Shown here: piece after piece, positions 27,601 to 34,848 of the stretch | Position numbering within the stretch: the stretch's first letter is position 1 | Layout: each line of letters opens with the position of its first letter | Assembly (NCBI GenBank): GCA_035547515.1 | Contig: DASZUS010000027.1 | Coordinates: forward strand, 1-64,000 | Source: DASZTV01 sp035547515 | GTDB taxonomy: Bacteria; Actinomycetota; Actinomycetes; JAFAQI01 | Length of the DNA stretch: 64,000 nucleotides | Direction of reading: 5' to 3' | Notes under the pieces: model-generated | The model's input: only the letters and a program-made list of their open reading frames with translations | Told to the model about the DNA's origin: nothing | The model's database searches: none | Made by a program: the position numbers and the translations under genes

Positions 27601-28806
27601 CTAGTCGGCTGACGAGCCGCCCTGCCGGCTCAGCGCAGCTAGGGCGGCGAGGCTGATGGCCGCGATGACGCCGCCGAACACCTCGCCGGTGTGGACCAGG
27701 CCGTACTTGTCACTGGCCGCCCCGATGGCGACCACGGGTAGCGAGATCCCGACGTAGCAGACCGCGAAGAACGTCGACGCGACCTTGCCCCGCTCCTGGG
27801 CGGGTGCCTCGCCCGTCACCGCGCCGAGCGCCGCCCGGAAGCTCAGCCCCTGGCCGAAGCCGGCGACGACGCCGCCGACGACCAGTAGGGTCAGCGATTC
27901 GAGCCCGATGGCGACGCCGAGCAGCGCGCTGCCGACCACCAGGACCCCGGTGCCGGCCAGCAACGCGGCACGGGTAGGCGTGCGCAGGGACACCGCCTGG
28001 CCCACCGCCGAGGCGGCAAAGACGGCGAACACGACCACGCCGGTCAGGAACGGGTTGTGGTGTCCGAGCAGGGCGAGGGTGGCGGCGCACACCGCCGTGA
28101 AGAACCCGAGCACAGCGAACCCGGCGAACCCGGCGGTTCCCGCCTGGGCGAAGGTCGCCCGCAGCGAGGCGGGGATGCCGAGCGCTTGGAACCGCAGCCG
28201 CCGCGGGCCACTGACCTGCACCGGCTCGGGCATCGTGGCGATCACGACCAGCCCGATCGCGATCAGCCCGAGATGGACCGCGTAGGGCACGGTTATCGGG
28301 TCGGCGACCCACTTGGCGAGGATGCCCGCGAGCAGCGGTCCCAGGCCAAGGCCGAGGATGTTGGCCAGCGCCGCGCACAGGCTCGCCCGGGTCTTGTGGT
28401 CCTCGCCGGCGAGGTCACCGAGCGTGGCGGTCGCGGTACCGGTGAAGACGCCTGCCGACAGGCCCGAGAGGACCCGGCCGACGAGAAGCAGCGCGAGCCC
28501 GAGATCGTGCCCGTTGACCTGCGCCACGATCAGAAACACCACTGACGACAGCACCGCGGCGACCAGACCGGCTGCCAGCGACGGCCGGCGCCCGATCCGG
28601 TCGGAGGCGCTGCCGAAGCCGGTCAGCGCGGCGAGCACGCCCACCGCGTAGGCAGCGAAGACGATCGTCACCGCCAGCGGACCGATGCCGAATCGAGCCT
28701 CGTAGGCCGGATAGAGCGGAGTCGGAAGCGTCGTCCCCAGCATGGTGAAGGCGAAGACCGCCATGACCAGCCCGAACGCCCGAGGCTTGCTCAGAAGATC
28801 TTGCAC
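27601..28806 (-). CDS. Major facilitator superfamily transporter
   Basis: A 401-residue protein with about 12 membrane helices. The MFS loop 2-3 motif is recognisable in GSASDRIGRRPSLAAG, and TLPTPLYPAYEARFGIGPLA opens helix 1. It resembles drug or metabolite exporters. Paired with the sulfotransferase it could export a sulfated product, but this is inference. It is divergent from the luciferase-like gene with a 91-base gap. Substrate unknown. Confidence 0.85.
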   Translation of the reverse strand: MQDLLSKPRAFGLVMAVFAFTMLGTTLPTPLYPAYEARFGIGPLAVTIVFAAYAVGVLAALTGFGSASDRIGRRPSLAAGLVAAVLSSVVFLIVAQVNGHDLGLALLLVGRVLSGLSAGVFTGTATATLGDLAGEDHKTRASLCAALANILGLGLGPLLAGILAKWVADPITVPYAVHLGLIAIGLVVIATMPEPVQVSGPRRLRFQALGIPASLRATFAQAGTAGFAGFAVLGFFTAVCAATLALLGHHNPFLTGVVVFAVFAASAVGQAVSLRTPTRAALLAGTGVLVVGSALLGVAIGLESLTLLVVGGVVAGFGQGLSFRAALGAVTGEAPAQERGKVASTFFAVCYVGISLPVVAIGAASDKYGLVHTGEVFGGVIAAISLAALAALSRQGGSSAD

Positions 28807-28897
28807 TCCGTGATGCTGCCACCAGTCAGCCGCGCGAAACGGCCGGCGACGAATCGCTGGGCGGAATGCGGCGTACCCGGACCGGCATTGACCGAGA

Positions 28898-29920
28898 GTG
28901 ACATCGCACGATCATGGCTCTCTTCCGCTCGCCGTCCTGGACTTCGTCGGCATCGAGTACGGCGAGACCGCGCATGCGTCGATCGCGGGCGCGGTCGGTA
29001 TCGCGCAGGCCGTCGAGAACGCGGGCTACCGGCGCTACTGGGTCTCCGAGCACCACAACATGCGCAGCCTGGCCTGCAGCGCACCGGAGATCCTGACCGC
29101 CCACATCGGGGCGCTCACCAGCCGGATCCGGGTCGGCGCCGCCGGGATCATGCTGCCGAACCACTCGTCGCTGAAGGTCGCGGAGACCTTCCGGACCTTG
29201 CTGGCCATGTATCCGGGCCGCATCGACCTCGCCCTCGGCAGGGCGCCGGGGACCGATCCGCTCACCGCTCACGTGCTGCGCCGCGGCATGGTCGCCGACC
29301 CGGGCGCGGAGTTCCCCGGCCAGGTAGGCCAGCTGCTCGCCTTCCTCGAGGACGCCTTCCCGGACGACCACCCGTACCGCGCACTGGTCGCCGCACCGGT
29401 CGTGGACGAGGCTCCCGAGCTGTTCATCCTCGGGTCGAGCGGCTACGGCACGAAGTTCGCCGCGGTCAACGGGATGAGTGCGGTATTCGCCCACCACATG
29501 AGCCCGGACATCGCGATCGACGCGCTCGTGGCGTACCGGCGCGAGTTCGAGCCGCGGATTCCGGGCTCAAAGCCCTACTCAGCGATGTCGGTCCTGGCAT
29601 TCGCCAGCGAGGACGACGAAGCCATTGCGGAGTTCGAGGCCGGCTGGACCCTCACGATGCGCAACATCCGCTCCGGCATCCGTGAGCCGCTTCGCCCCGA
29701 GCAGGTCAGGGAGTACGCCCGGTCCGCGGAGTTCCGCGGCAACCGCAATCCCGATGGCCGGATGGTGACGGGCTCCCCTGATGCCGTCGTGGCGCGGCTG
29801 CGCGACCTGAAGACCGCGGCCGCGGTGGACGAGATCGTCATCGTCACGCCGGGCACCGACCGGGCACGGCGGACCGGCAGCTTCGTCGCCATCGCCGACG
29901 CCTGGCGTCGCTCCGAGTAG
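28898..29920 (+). CDS. Luciferase-like flavin monooxygenase (MsnO8-type)
   Basis: A 340-residue TIM-barrel enzyme of the bacterial luciferase superfamily, probably FMNH2-dependent. LAVLDFVGIEYGETAHAS, YWVSEHHNMRSLACSAPEI, RVGAAGIMLPNHSSLKVAE and RIDLALGRAPGTDPLT (separate motifs) are typical of the subgroup. The GTG at 28898 is used. It appears monocistronic. Substrate cannot be assigned. Confidence 0.87.
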   Translation: MTSHDHGSLPLAVLDFVGIEYGETAHASIAGAVGIAQAVENAGYRRYWVSEHHNMRSLACSAPEILTAHIGALTSRIRVGAAGIMLPNHSSLKVAETFRTLLAMYPGRIDLALGRAPGTDPLTAHVLRRGMVADPGAEFPGQVGQLLAFLEDAFPDDHPYRALVAAPVVDEAPELFILGSSGYGTKFAAVNGMSAVFAHHMSPDIAIDALVAYRREFEPRIPGSKPYSAMSVLAFASEDDEAIAEFEAGWTLTMRNIRSGIREPLRPEQVREYARSAEFRGNRNPDGRMVTGSPDAVVARLRDLKTAAAVDEIVIVTPGTDRARRTGSFVAIADAWRRSE

Positions 29921-29942
29921 TCCGAGCAGTCGGGATCGGGAG

Positions 29943-30164
29943 TCAGGCGCCGTTGCGGACTGCGCGCCTGCGGCTGAGACGCACGATCGGCCCCAACGCC
30001 GTGCGGGCGGCCTGACGATCCTCGGCGCGGATCCGGCGCCGATCTGCGTCGCTGAGGCCCCGGGGCACTGGCTGGGCGTCCAGCTGCCCGCGACGGGCCG
30101 TGGTAGCGATCTTCGCCATGTTGTTCATCGTAGCCAGGTCGGCTGACAAGACTCGGAGGTTCAC
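29943..30164 (-). CDS. Small basic protein coupled to the membrane GAF-like gene
   Basis: A 73-residue protein whose GTG overlaps the TGA of the upstream gene (GTGA), so translation is coupled. It is rich in Arg and Ala, with a helical segment (LSDADRRRIRAEDRQAARTA) and no recognised family. An internal ATG (MAKIATTARRGQ) would give about 57 residues. It could be a nucleic-acid-binding or membrane-associated accessory of its partner. Confidence 0.45.
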   Translation of the reverse strand: MNLRVLSADLATMNNMAKIATTARRGQLDAQPVPRGLSDADRRRIRAEDRQAARTALGPIVRLSRRRAVRNGA

Positions 30165-30931
30165 TCGGGGAGACCCATGATGTCGATGAGAACTCGAGCG
30201 ACCGCGTCCGCCAGTCGGGCGTGCTCTCGCTCGCCGTCGACCGTGGTGATGTACAAGGAGCGTTTCTCCGAGCTCGCCGTGAGGACACCTAACGTGGTGC
30301 CCAGAGCTGACTTGATCGGCATCGCGGCGACCACCCGCAGGTGCTCATGCCGCGCTCGACGAACGTCGTCAAGCTCGTCGGGCGGTACCGGGTACAGCGT
30401 CGCGATCTCGTGGTCAACGGCGTACTGGCTGATTCCGGTCGCATACGCGACACCGGTGACGCCCACCCCGACGGGCCACGTTGTGTTTGACGTCACCGGC
30501 GCATGGGGCGGGACGATCAGTCTCCGCGGATCATCCGGATCTGGAAGAAATAGCCGCCATTGATACCGGCCCAACGCGCCGGGCGGCGTCAGCAGTGCGC
30601 CGAGGATCAGCTCGGTGGCCTCCTCCTGCATCTCGGTCCGCTCGCGGCTACGTGGCCCGACCAGCTGCTCCACGAGCGAGCTCTGCCGTAGGCCGGAGAG
30701 GACGGCGAGGAGGGCTGCGCACAGCCAGATGATGACGACAACGATTCTGACCGCAAGTGCCCGCGAACCGATCTCCGGAGCGAAGACCGTGTAGACGGTA
30801 GGCACCAGCACGATCACAAGGCCGGCACCGAGGATGGTCCACAGGTTGAGGGTCAACGGATCGAGGCGGCGAAGAAGCCAGCTGGTCGGCCTGAGTACGG
30901 CGGTCGCGCGGGCCGTCACCGCGCGCACCAC
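30161..30931 (-). CDS. Membrane-anchored GAF-like domain protein
   Basis: A 256-residue protein with two predicted membrane helices (LWTILGAGLVIVLVPTVYTV and VRIVVVIIWLCAALLAVLSG), a short charged linker with a coiled-coil look (RSRERTEMQEEATELILGAL), and a C-terminal domain resembling GAF: WPVGVGVTGVAYATG, RVVAAMPIKSALGTTLGVLT, then a terminal helix. GAF domains bind small ligands, so a membrane sensor is plausible. It follows the acyl-CoA dehydrogenase by 29 bases. No effector domain is visible. Confidence 0.6.
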   Translation of the reverse strand: MVRAVTARATAVLRPTSWLLRRLDPLTLNLWTILGAGLVIVLVPTVYTVFAPEIGSRALAVRIVVVIIWLCAALLAVLSGLRQSSLVEQLVGPRSRERTEMQEEATELILGALLTPPGALGRYQWRLFLPDPDDPRRLIVPPHAPVTSNTTWPVGVGVTGVAYATGISQYAVDHEIATLYPVPPDELDDVRRARHEHLRVVAAMPIKSALGTTLGVLTASSEKRSLYITTVDGEREHARLADAVARVLIDIMGLPE

Positions 30932-30960
30932 TTCAAAGCTTCACGCCTCGACCATCCAGG

Positions 30961-32103
30961 TCATGCGAGTAGCGACCGACCGATCACGAGGCGCTGGATC
31001 TGGTTGGTGCCCTCGAAGATCTGCATGACCTTGGCCTCACGCATGTAGCGCTCGACCGGGTACTCGGTCGTGTAGCCGTAGCCGCCGAAGATCTGCACCG
31101 CGTCCGTCGTCGTCTTCATCGCGGTATCTGTGGCGAGCAGCTTCGCCATGGCGGCCTGAGCGCCGTACTTCAGCCCGGCGTCGCGCCGGCGGGCGGCGGC
31201 GAGGTACGTCGCGCGCGACGCCTCGATGCCGGTCGCCATGTCGGCGAGGATGAAGCTGACTCCCTGGTTGTCGGCGATCGGCCGGCCGAACTGCTTGCGC
31301 TCCTTGGCCCACGCGACGGCCGCATCGAGAGCGGACTGCGCGAGACCGGTAGCGACAGCCGATATCCCGAGCCGTCCGCCGTCGAGAGCGGACAGCGCGA
31401 TGCGCATCCCTTCGCCTTCCGCCCCGATCAGCCGGGCGGGGGGCACGCGCACGTTGTCGAGCACGATCTGCGCGGTCGGTGACGAGCGCAGCCCCATCTT
31501 CTTCTCCGGCGGCTGGGGATGCAGGCCCTCCGCGTCGGCCGGGACCAGGACTGTCGACACTCCCCCACGCGCGTCGTCGGAGGTGCGGCAGAACACGTTG
31601 TAGTAGTCGGCCACGCCGCCGTGCGTCACCCACGCCTTGGTGCCGCTCAGCACGTAGTCGCCGCCCTCGCGCCGCGCGCGCGCCTGCAGCGAGCCGGCGT
31701 CGGAGCCCGAGGTCGCCTCGGACAGCGAGTAGGCGCCCAGCTGCTCGCCGCCGAGCATGTCGGGCAGGTAGGCCTTGCGCTGCTCGTCGTCGCCGAATGC
31801 GGCCACCGGGTAGCAGCTGAGCGTGTGCACGCTGACCGCCAGGGCCACCGCCGCCCAGCCTGCCGACAGCTCCTCGAGAACCTGCAGGTAGACCTCGTAC
31901 GGCATGCCGCCGCCGCCGTACTCCTCCGGGTAGGCGAGGCCGAGCAGCCCGGAGCGCCCGAGCAGGCGGATGATCTCGCGCGGGAACTCGCTGCGCTCCT
32001 CGTACGTCGCGGCGTGCGGGGCAACCTCGTCGCGTACCAGGGTGCGGACGAGGTCCAGCAGCTCCCGCGACTCCTCCGTGGGCAGGACGCGCTCGACGAC
32101 CAC
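30961..32103 (-). CDS. Acyl-CoA dehydrogenase
   Basis: A 380-residue FAD-dependent acyl-CoA dehydrogenase, first oxidative step of beta-oxidation or amino-acid catabolism. The substrate and FAD motifs are normal: AYSLSEATSGSDAGSL, GTKAWVTHGG, and the C-terminal QIFGGYGYTTEYPVERYMRE. The catalytic Glu is in QIFEGTNQIQRLVIGR at the C-terminal end. It starts with GTG directly after the peptidase stop. Chain-length specificity is not predictable. Confidence 0.93.
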   Translation of the reverse strand: MVVERVLPTEESRELLDLVRTLVRDEVAPHAATYEERSEFPREIIRLLGRSGLLGLAYPEEYGGGGMPYEVYLQVLEELSAGWAAVALAVSVHTLSCYPVAAFGDDEQRKAYLPDMLGGEQLGAYSLSEATSGSDAGSLQARARREGGDYVLSGTKAWVTHGGVADYYNVFCRTSDDARGGVSTVLVPADAEGLHPQPPEKKMGLRSSPTAQIVLDNVRVPPARLIGAEGEGMRIALSALDGGRLGISAVATGLAQSALDAAVAWAKERKQFGRPIADNQGVSFILADMATGIEASRATYLAAARRRDAGLKYGAQAAMAKLLATDTAMKTTTDAVQIFGGYGYTTEYPVERYMREAKVMQIFEGTNQIQRLVIGRSLLA

Positions 32104-33225
32104 TCAGGCTCCTACGACGACGAGGTCGCGCTCGATCGTGTCGAGCCGCTCCACGCCGTCCTCGGTGACGACGACGATGTCCTCGATGCGCGCGCCGTGG
32201 CGACCCGGCGAGTACACGCCCGGCTCGATGGAGAAACACATGCCGGGCTCGAGCACGACGTCGTTCCCCTCGACGATCCACGGCTCCTCGTGCTCCTCGA
32301 GCCCGATGCCGTGGCCGGTGCGGTGGATGAACAGCTCGCCGTAACCGGCCGCTGCGATCACCTCGCGGGCTGCCGCGTCGACGCTGTGCGCCGTCACGCC
32401 CGGCCGGACGTGGGCGCACGAGGCCTGCTGGGCTTCGAGCAGGACCTTGTAGTAGTCGGCGAAGTCGCTCGGTGCCGGCCCGCCTGCGACATAGGTCCTC
32501 GTGCAGTCAGAGCAGTAGCCGTCGGGCATGGTCCCGCCGATGTCGACCACCACCGGGTCGCCGGCTTCGATGATCCGGTTGCTGACGTGGTGGTGCGGGC
32601 TGGCGCCGTTCGGCCCAGAGCCGACGATGACGAAGTTCACCACCGCGTGACCTTCGGCGAGGATCGCGTCCGCGATGTCGCGCGCCACCTCAGCCTCGGT
32701 CCGCCCCGGTCGCAGCCACTCTCCTATCCGGGAGTGCACGCGGTCGATGGCAGCGCCTGCGCGCCGCAGCGCATCGACCTCGTCAGGGAGCTTGCGCAGC
32801 CGAAGCGGTCGCAGCACCTCACCCGCGAGCCGCTGCTCGGCACCCGGCAGCACCTCGCGGAACCGCAGGACCTGCTGCGCCCACATCCGGTCTGACACGC
32901 CGACCGAGCGCGGCGTCCCGCCGAGCGCTTCGGACAGCGAGCGCGACAGCAGCTCGAAGGCGTCGTCGGTTTCGCCGTGCGTCACGGTCGCGACGTACGC
33001 CGTCGCCCCGCTCGCCTGCGCGGCCGCAAGCTCGAGCGCCGGTACGACGAGTACCGGCTCACCGCTTGCGGGGACCGCGAGGCAAGTGAGCCGCTCGAGG
33101 GGCAGTGCCTGGTAGCCGACGAGGTAGCGAAGGTCCGCACCCGGCGTGATCAGCAGGGCGTCGATGCCGGCCTCGGCGGCCGCAGCCGCGGCGCGTGCCA
33201 GCCGGTCGGAGAAGGGCGCGTCCAC
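32104..33225 (-). CDS. M24-family metallopeptidase, PepE-like dipeptidase
   Basis: A 373-residue creatinase-fold peptidase (Xaa-Pro dipeptidase group). The five metal ligands are in place: two Asp (VVDIGGTMPDGYCSDCTRTY), His (HRTGHGIGLEEHEEPW), Glu (MCFSIEPGVY) and Glu (GARIEDIVVVTEDG). The N-terminal half is the usual creatinase-like domain. Position beside the 5'-3' exonuclease and helY matches mycobacterial pepE. It lies 9 bases after the enoyl-CoA hydratase gene. Confidence 0.9.
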   Translation of the reverse strand: MDAPFSDRLARAAAAAAEAGIDALLITPGADLRYLVGYQALPLERLTCLAVPASGEPVLVVPALELAAAQASGATAYVATVTHGETDDAFELLSRSLSEALGGTPRSVGVSDRMWAQQVLRFREVLPGAEQRLAGEVLRPLRLRKLPDEVDALRRAGAAIDRVHSRIGEWLRPGRTEAEVARDIADAILAEGHAVVNFVIVGSGPNGASPHHHVSNRIIEAGDPVVVDIGGTMPDGYCSDCTRTYVAGGPAPSDFADYYKVLLEAQQASCAHVRPGVTAHSVDAAAREVIAAAGYGELFIHRTGHGIGLEEHEEPWIVEGNDVVLEPGMCFSIEPGVYSPGRHGARIEDIVVVTEDGVERLDTIERDLVVVGA

Positions 33226-33234
33226 CGGGTCAGG

Positions 33235-33903
33235 CTACGACGGCCGGTGCACGACAGAGAGCTTCTCGACCGCCTCGCCGTACATCGTCGACTTGATCGC
33301 GGTCATGACCGGATGCGCCTTCGCGGCAAGGGGCCGGACGAGCTCCAGCGCGGCCGGCAGCACCTGGTCCTCGGGGACCGCCCTGGTCACGATGCCCGCC
33401 GCGGCCGCCTCCGTCCCGCCGTACCGGCGTCCGGTGACCATCGCCTCGAAGGCGGTCTCGACGGGCAGCTTCGCGCGCACCAGCGCGTCCATGCCCGGCG
33501 GGAACGGCAGCCGGATGTCGACCTCCGGAAAGCAGAAGAAGCCACGGTCCTCGCGCATGACCCGCCAGTCGTGCGCCAGCGCCAGCAGTCCGCCGGCGGC
33601 ATAGCAGTGGCCCTGGATCGCCGCGACCGTCGGCATCGGAAGGATCAGCATCCGGGAGAACAAGCGCTGCACGAGATCGACATAGCGCTCAGCTTGCTCC
33701 GCATGGGACATCAGCCAGTCGAGGTCCAGCCCGTTCGACCAGAACTTGCCCTCCGCGACGGTTACCAGCGCTACCGGTGAGTCGAGACCCTCGGCCTCGT
33801 CCAGGCAGGCGTGCATGGACTCCAGCCAGGCGATCGTGAACCGGTTCTCGTCGGCGCCAATGTTGAGTACGGCGATCTCGCCGTCGCGAGCAAGTGCGGG
33901 CAT
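33235..33903 (-). CDS. Enoyl-CoA hydratase/isomerase family protein
   Basis: A 222-residue crotonase-fold protein, shorter than the usual 255-265. The first oxyanion segment (KFWSNGLDLDWL) and second (IQGHCYAAGGLLALAHDWR) are recognisable, and PEVDIRLPFPPGMDALVRAK follows. It resembles the eukaryotic-type delta3,delta2-enoyl-CoA isomerases more than hydratases. ATG 33903 is chosen because the protein fold begins there. It heads the minus-strand run to 29943 and is divergent from the exonuclease with only 18 bases between. Confidence 0.82.
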   Translation of the reverse strand: MPALARDGEIAVLNIGADENRFTIAWLESMHACLDEAEGLDSPVALVTVAEGKFWSNGLDLDWLMSHAEQAERYVDLVQRLFSRMLILPMPTVAAIQGHCYAAGGLLALAHDWRVMREDRGFFCFPEVDIRLPFPPGMDALVRAKLPVETAFEAMVTGRRYGGTEAAAAGIVTRAVPEDQVLPAALELVRPLAAKAHPVMTAIKSTMYGEAVEKLSVVHRPS

Positions 33904-33921
33904 GTCGTTAGTGTCCCTGGT

Positions 33922-34848
33922 GTGCCTGCCCTCCCCGGTCAGCGACTCATGCTGCTCGACAGTGCGTCGATGTACTTCCGCGCCTTCTACGGTGTGCCTG
34001 ACAGCGTCGTTGCACCGGACGGGACGGTGGTCAACGCCGCGAAGGGCTTCCTCGACGCGATCGCCTACCTGGTCTCCCAGCGCCGCCCGACCCACCTGGT
34101 CGCGGCGATGGACGCCGACTGGCGGCCGGCGTGGCGGGTGGCGGCGGTGCCGTCGTACAAGGCCCATCGGGTCGCCGCGGACGGCGGCGAGGAGGTGCCG
34201 GACGCGTTGACCCCGCAGGTGCCCATCATCGAAGCGGCGCTCGACGCGCTGGGCATCTGCCGGATCGGAATGCCCGACGCGGAGGCCGACGACGTCATCG
34301 GCACCCTCGCCACCACAGCCACGATGCCGGTCGAGATCGTGACGGGCGACCGGGACCTCTTCCAGCTCGTCGACGACGATCGCGATGTCACCGTGCTCTA
34401 CATCGCCAAGGGCTTCGGCAACGCGGAACGGATCGACGAGGCGGAGATCACCCGCCGCTACGACATCCCGGGCCGCGCCTACGCCGACTTCGCGACGATG
34501 CGGGGTGACACCTCCGATGGTCTACCGGGCGTGCCGGGCGTCGGCGAGAAGACCGCCGCGGCGCTGCTGCGGAGCTTTGGCGACCTGGACGGGATCCTGG
34601 CAGCCGCGGCGCGCTCCGACGACGGCTTCCCGCGCGGCTGCCACGCGAAGCTGCTCGCGGCCTTCGACGACATCCCGGCCATGCGGCGCGTCGTTGCCGT
34701 CGCGCGGGACCTTCCGATCCCAGCAATCGAGCCCGTGATCCGCGCGGAGCCGCCCGACCGCGCGGTGCTCGATGTGTTCGCCGAGCGTTGGGGCCTGCGC
34801 AACGCGGTGTCGCGGGTCCTGGAGGCGTTCGCCTCAGTCCACGCCTGA
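33922..34848 (+). CDS. 5'-3' exonuclease (Pol I N-terminal domain-like)
   Basis: A 308-residue stand-alone FEN-like nuclease. Metal-binding acidic residues are in LLDSASMYFRAFYG, AEADDVIGTLA, VTGDRDLFQLV and GDTSDGLPGVPGVGEKTAAALL, the last including the helix-hairpin-helix. The family processes flaps and RNA primers. GTG 33922 is chosen because a TAGTGT hexamer (33909-33914) puts transcription start one base upstream. The 3' end overlaps helY tail-to-tail by 15 bases. Confidence 0.9.
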   Translation: MPALPGQRLMLLDSASMYFRAFYGVPDSVVAPDGTVVNAAKGFLDAIAYLVSQRRPTHLVAAMDADWRPAWRVAAVPSYKAHRVAADGGEEVPDALTPQVPIIEAALDALGICRIGMPDAEADDVIGTLATTATMPVEIVTGDRDLFQLVDDDRDVTVLYIAKGFGNAERIDEAEITRRYDIPGRAYADFATMRGDTSDGLPGVPGVGEKTAAALLRSFGDLDGILAAAARSDDGFPRGCHAKLLAAFDDIPAMRRVVAVARDLPIPAIEPVIRAEPPDRAVLDVFAERWGLRNAVSRVLEAFASVHA

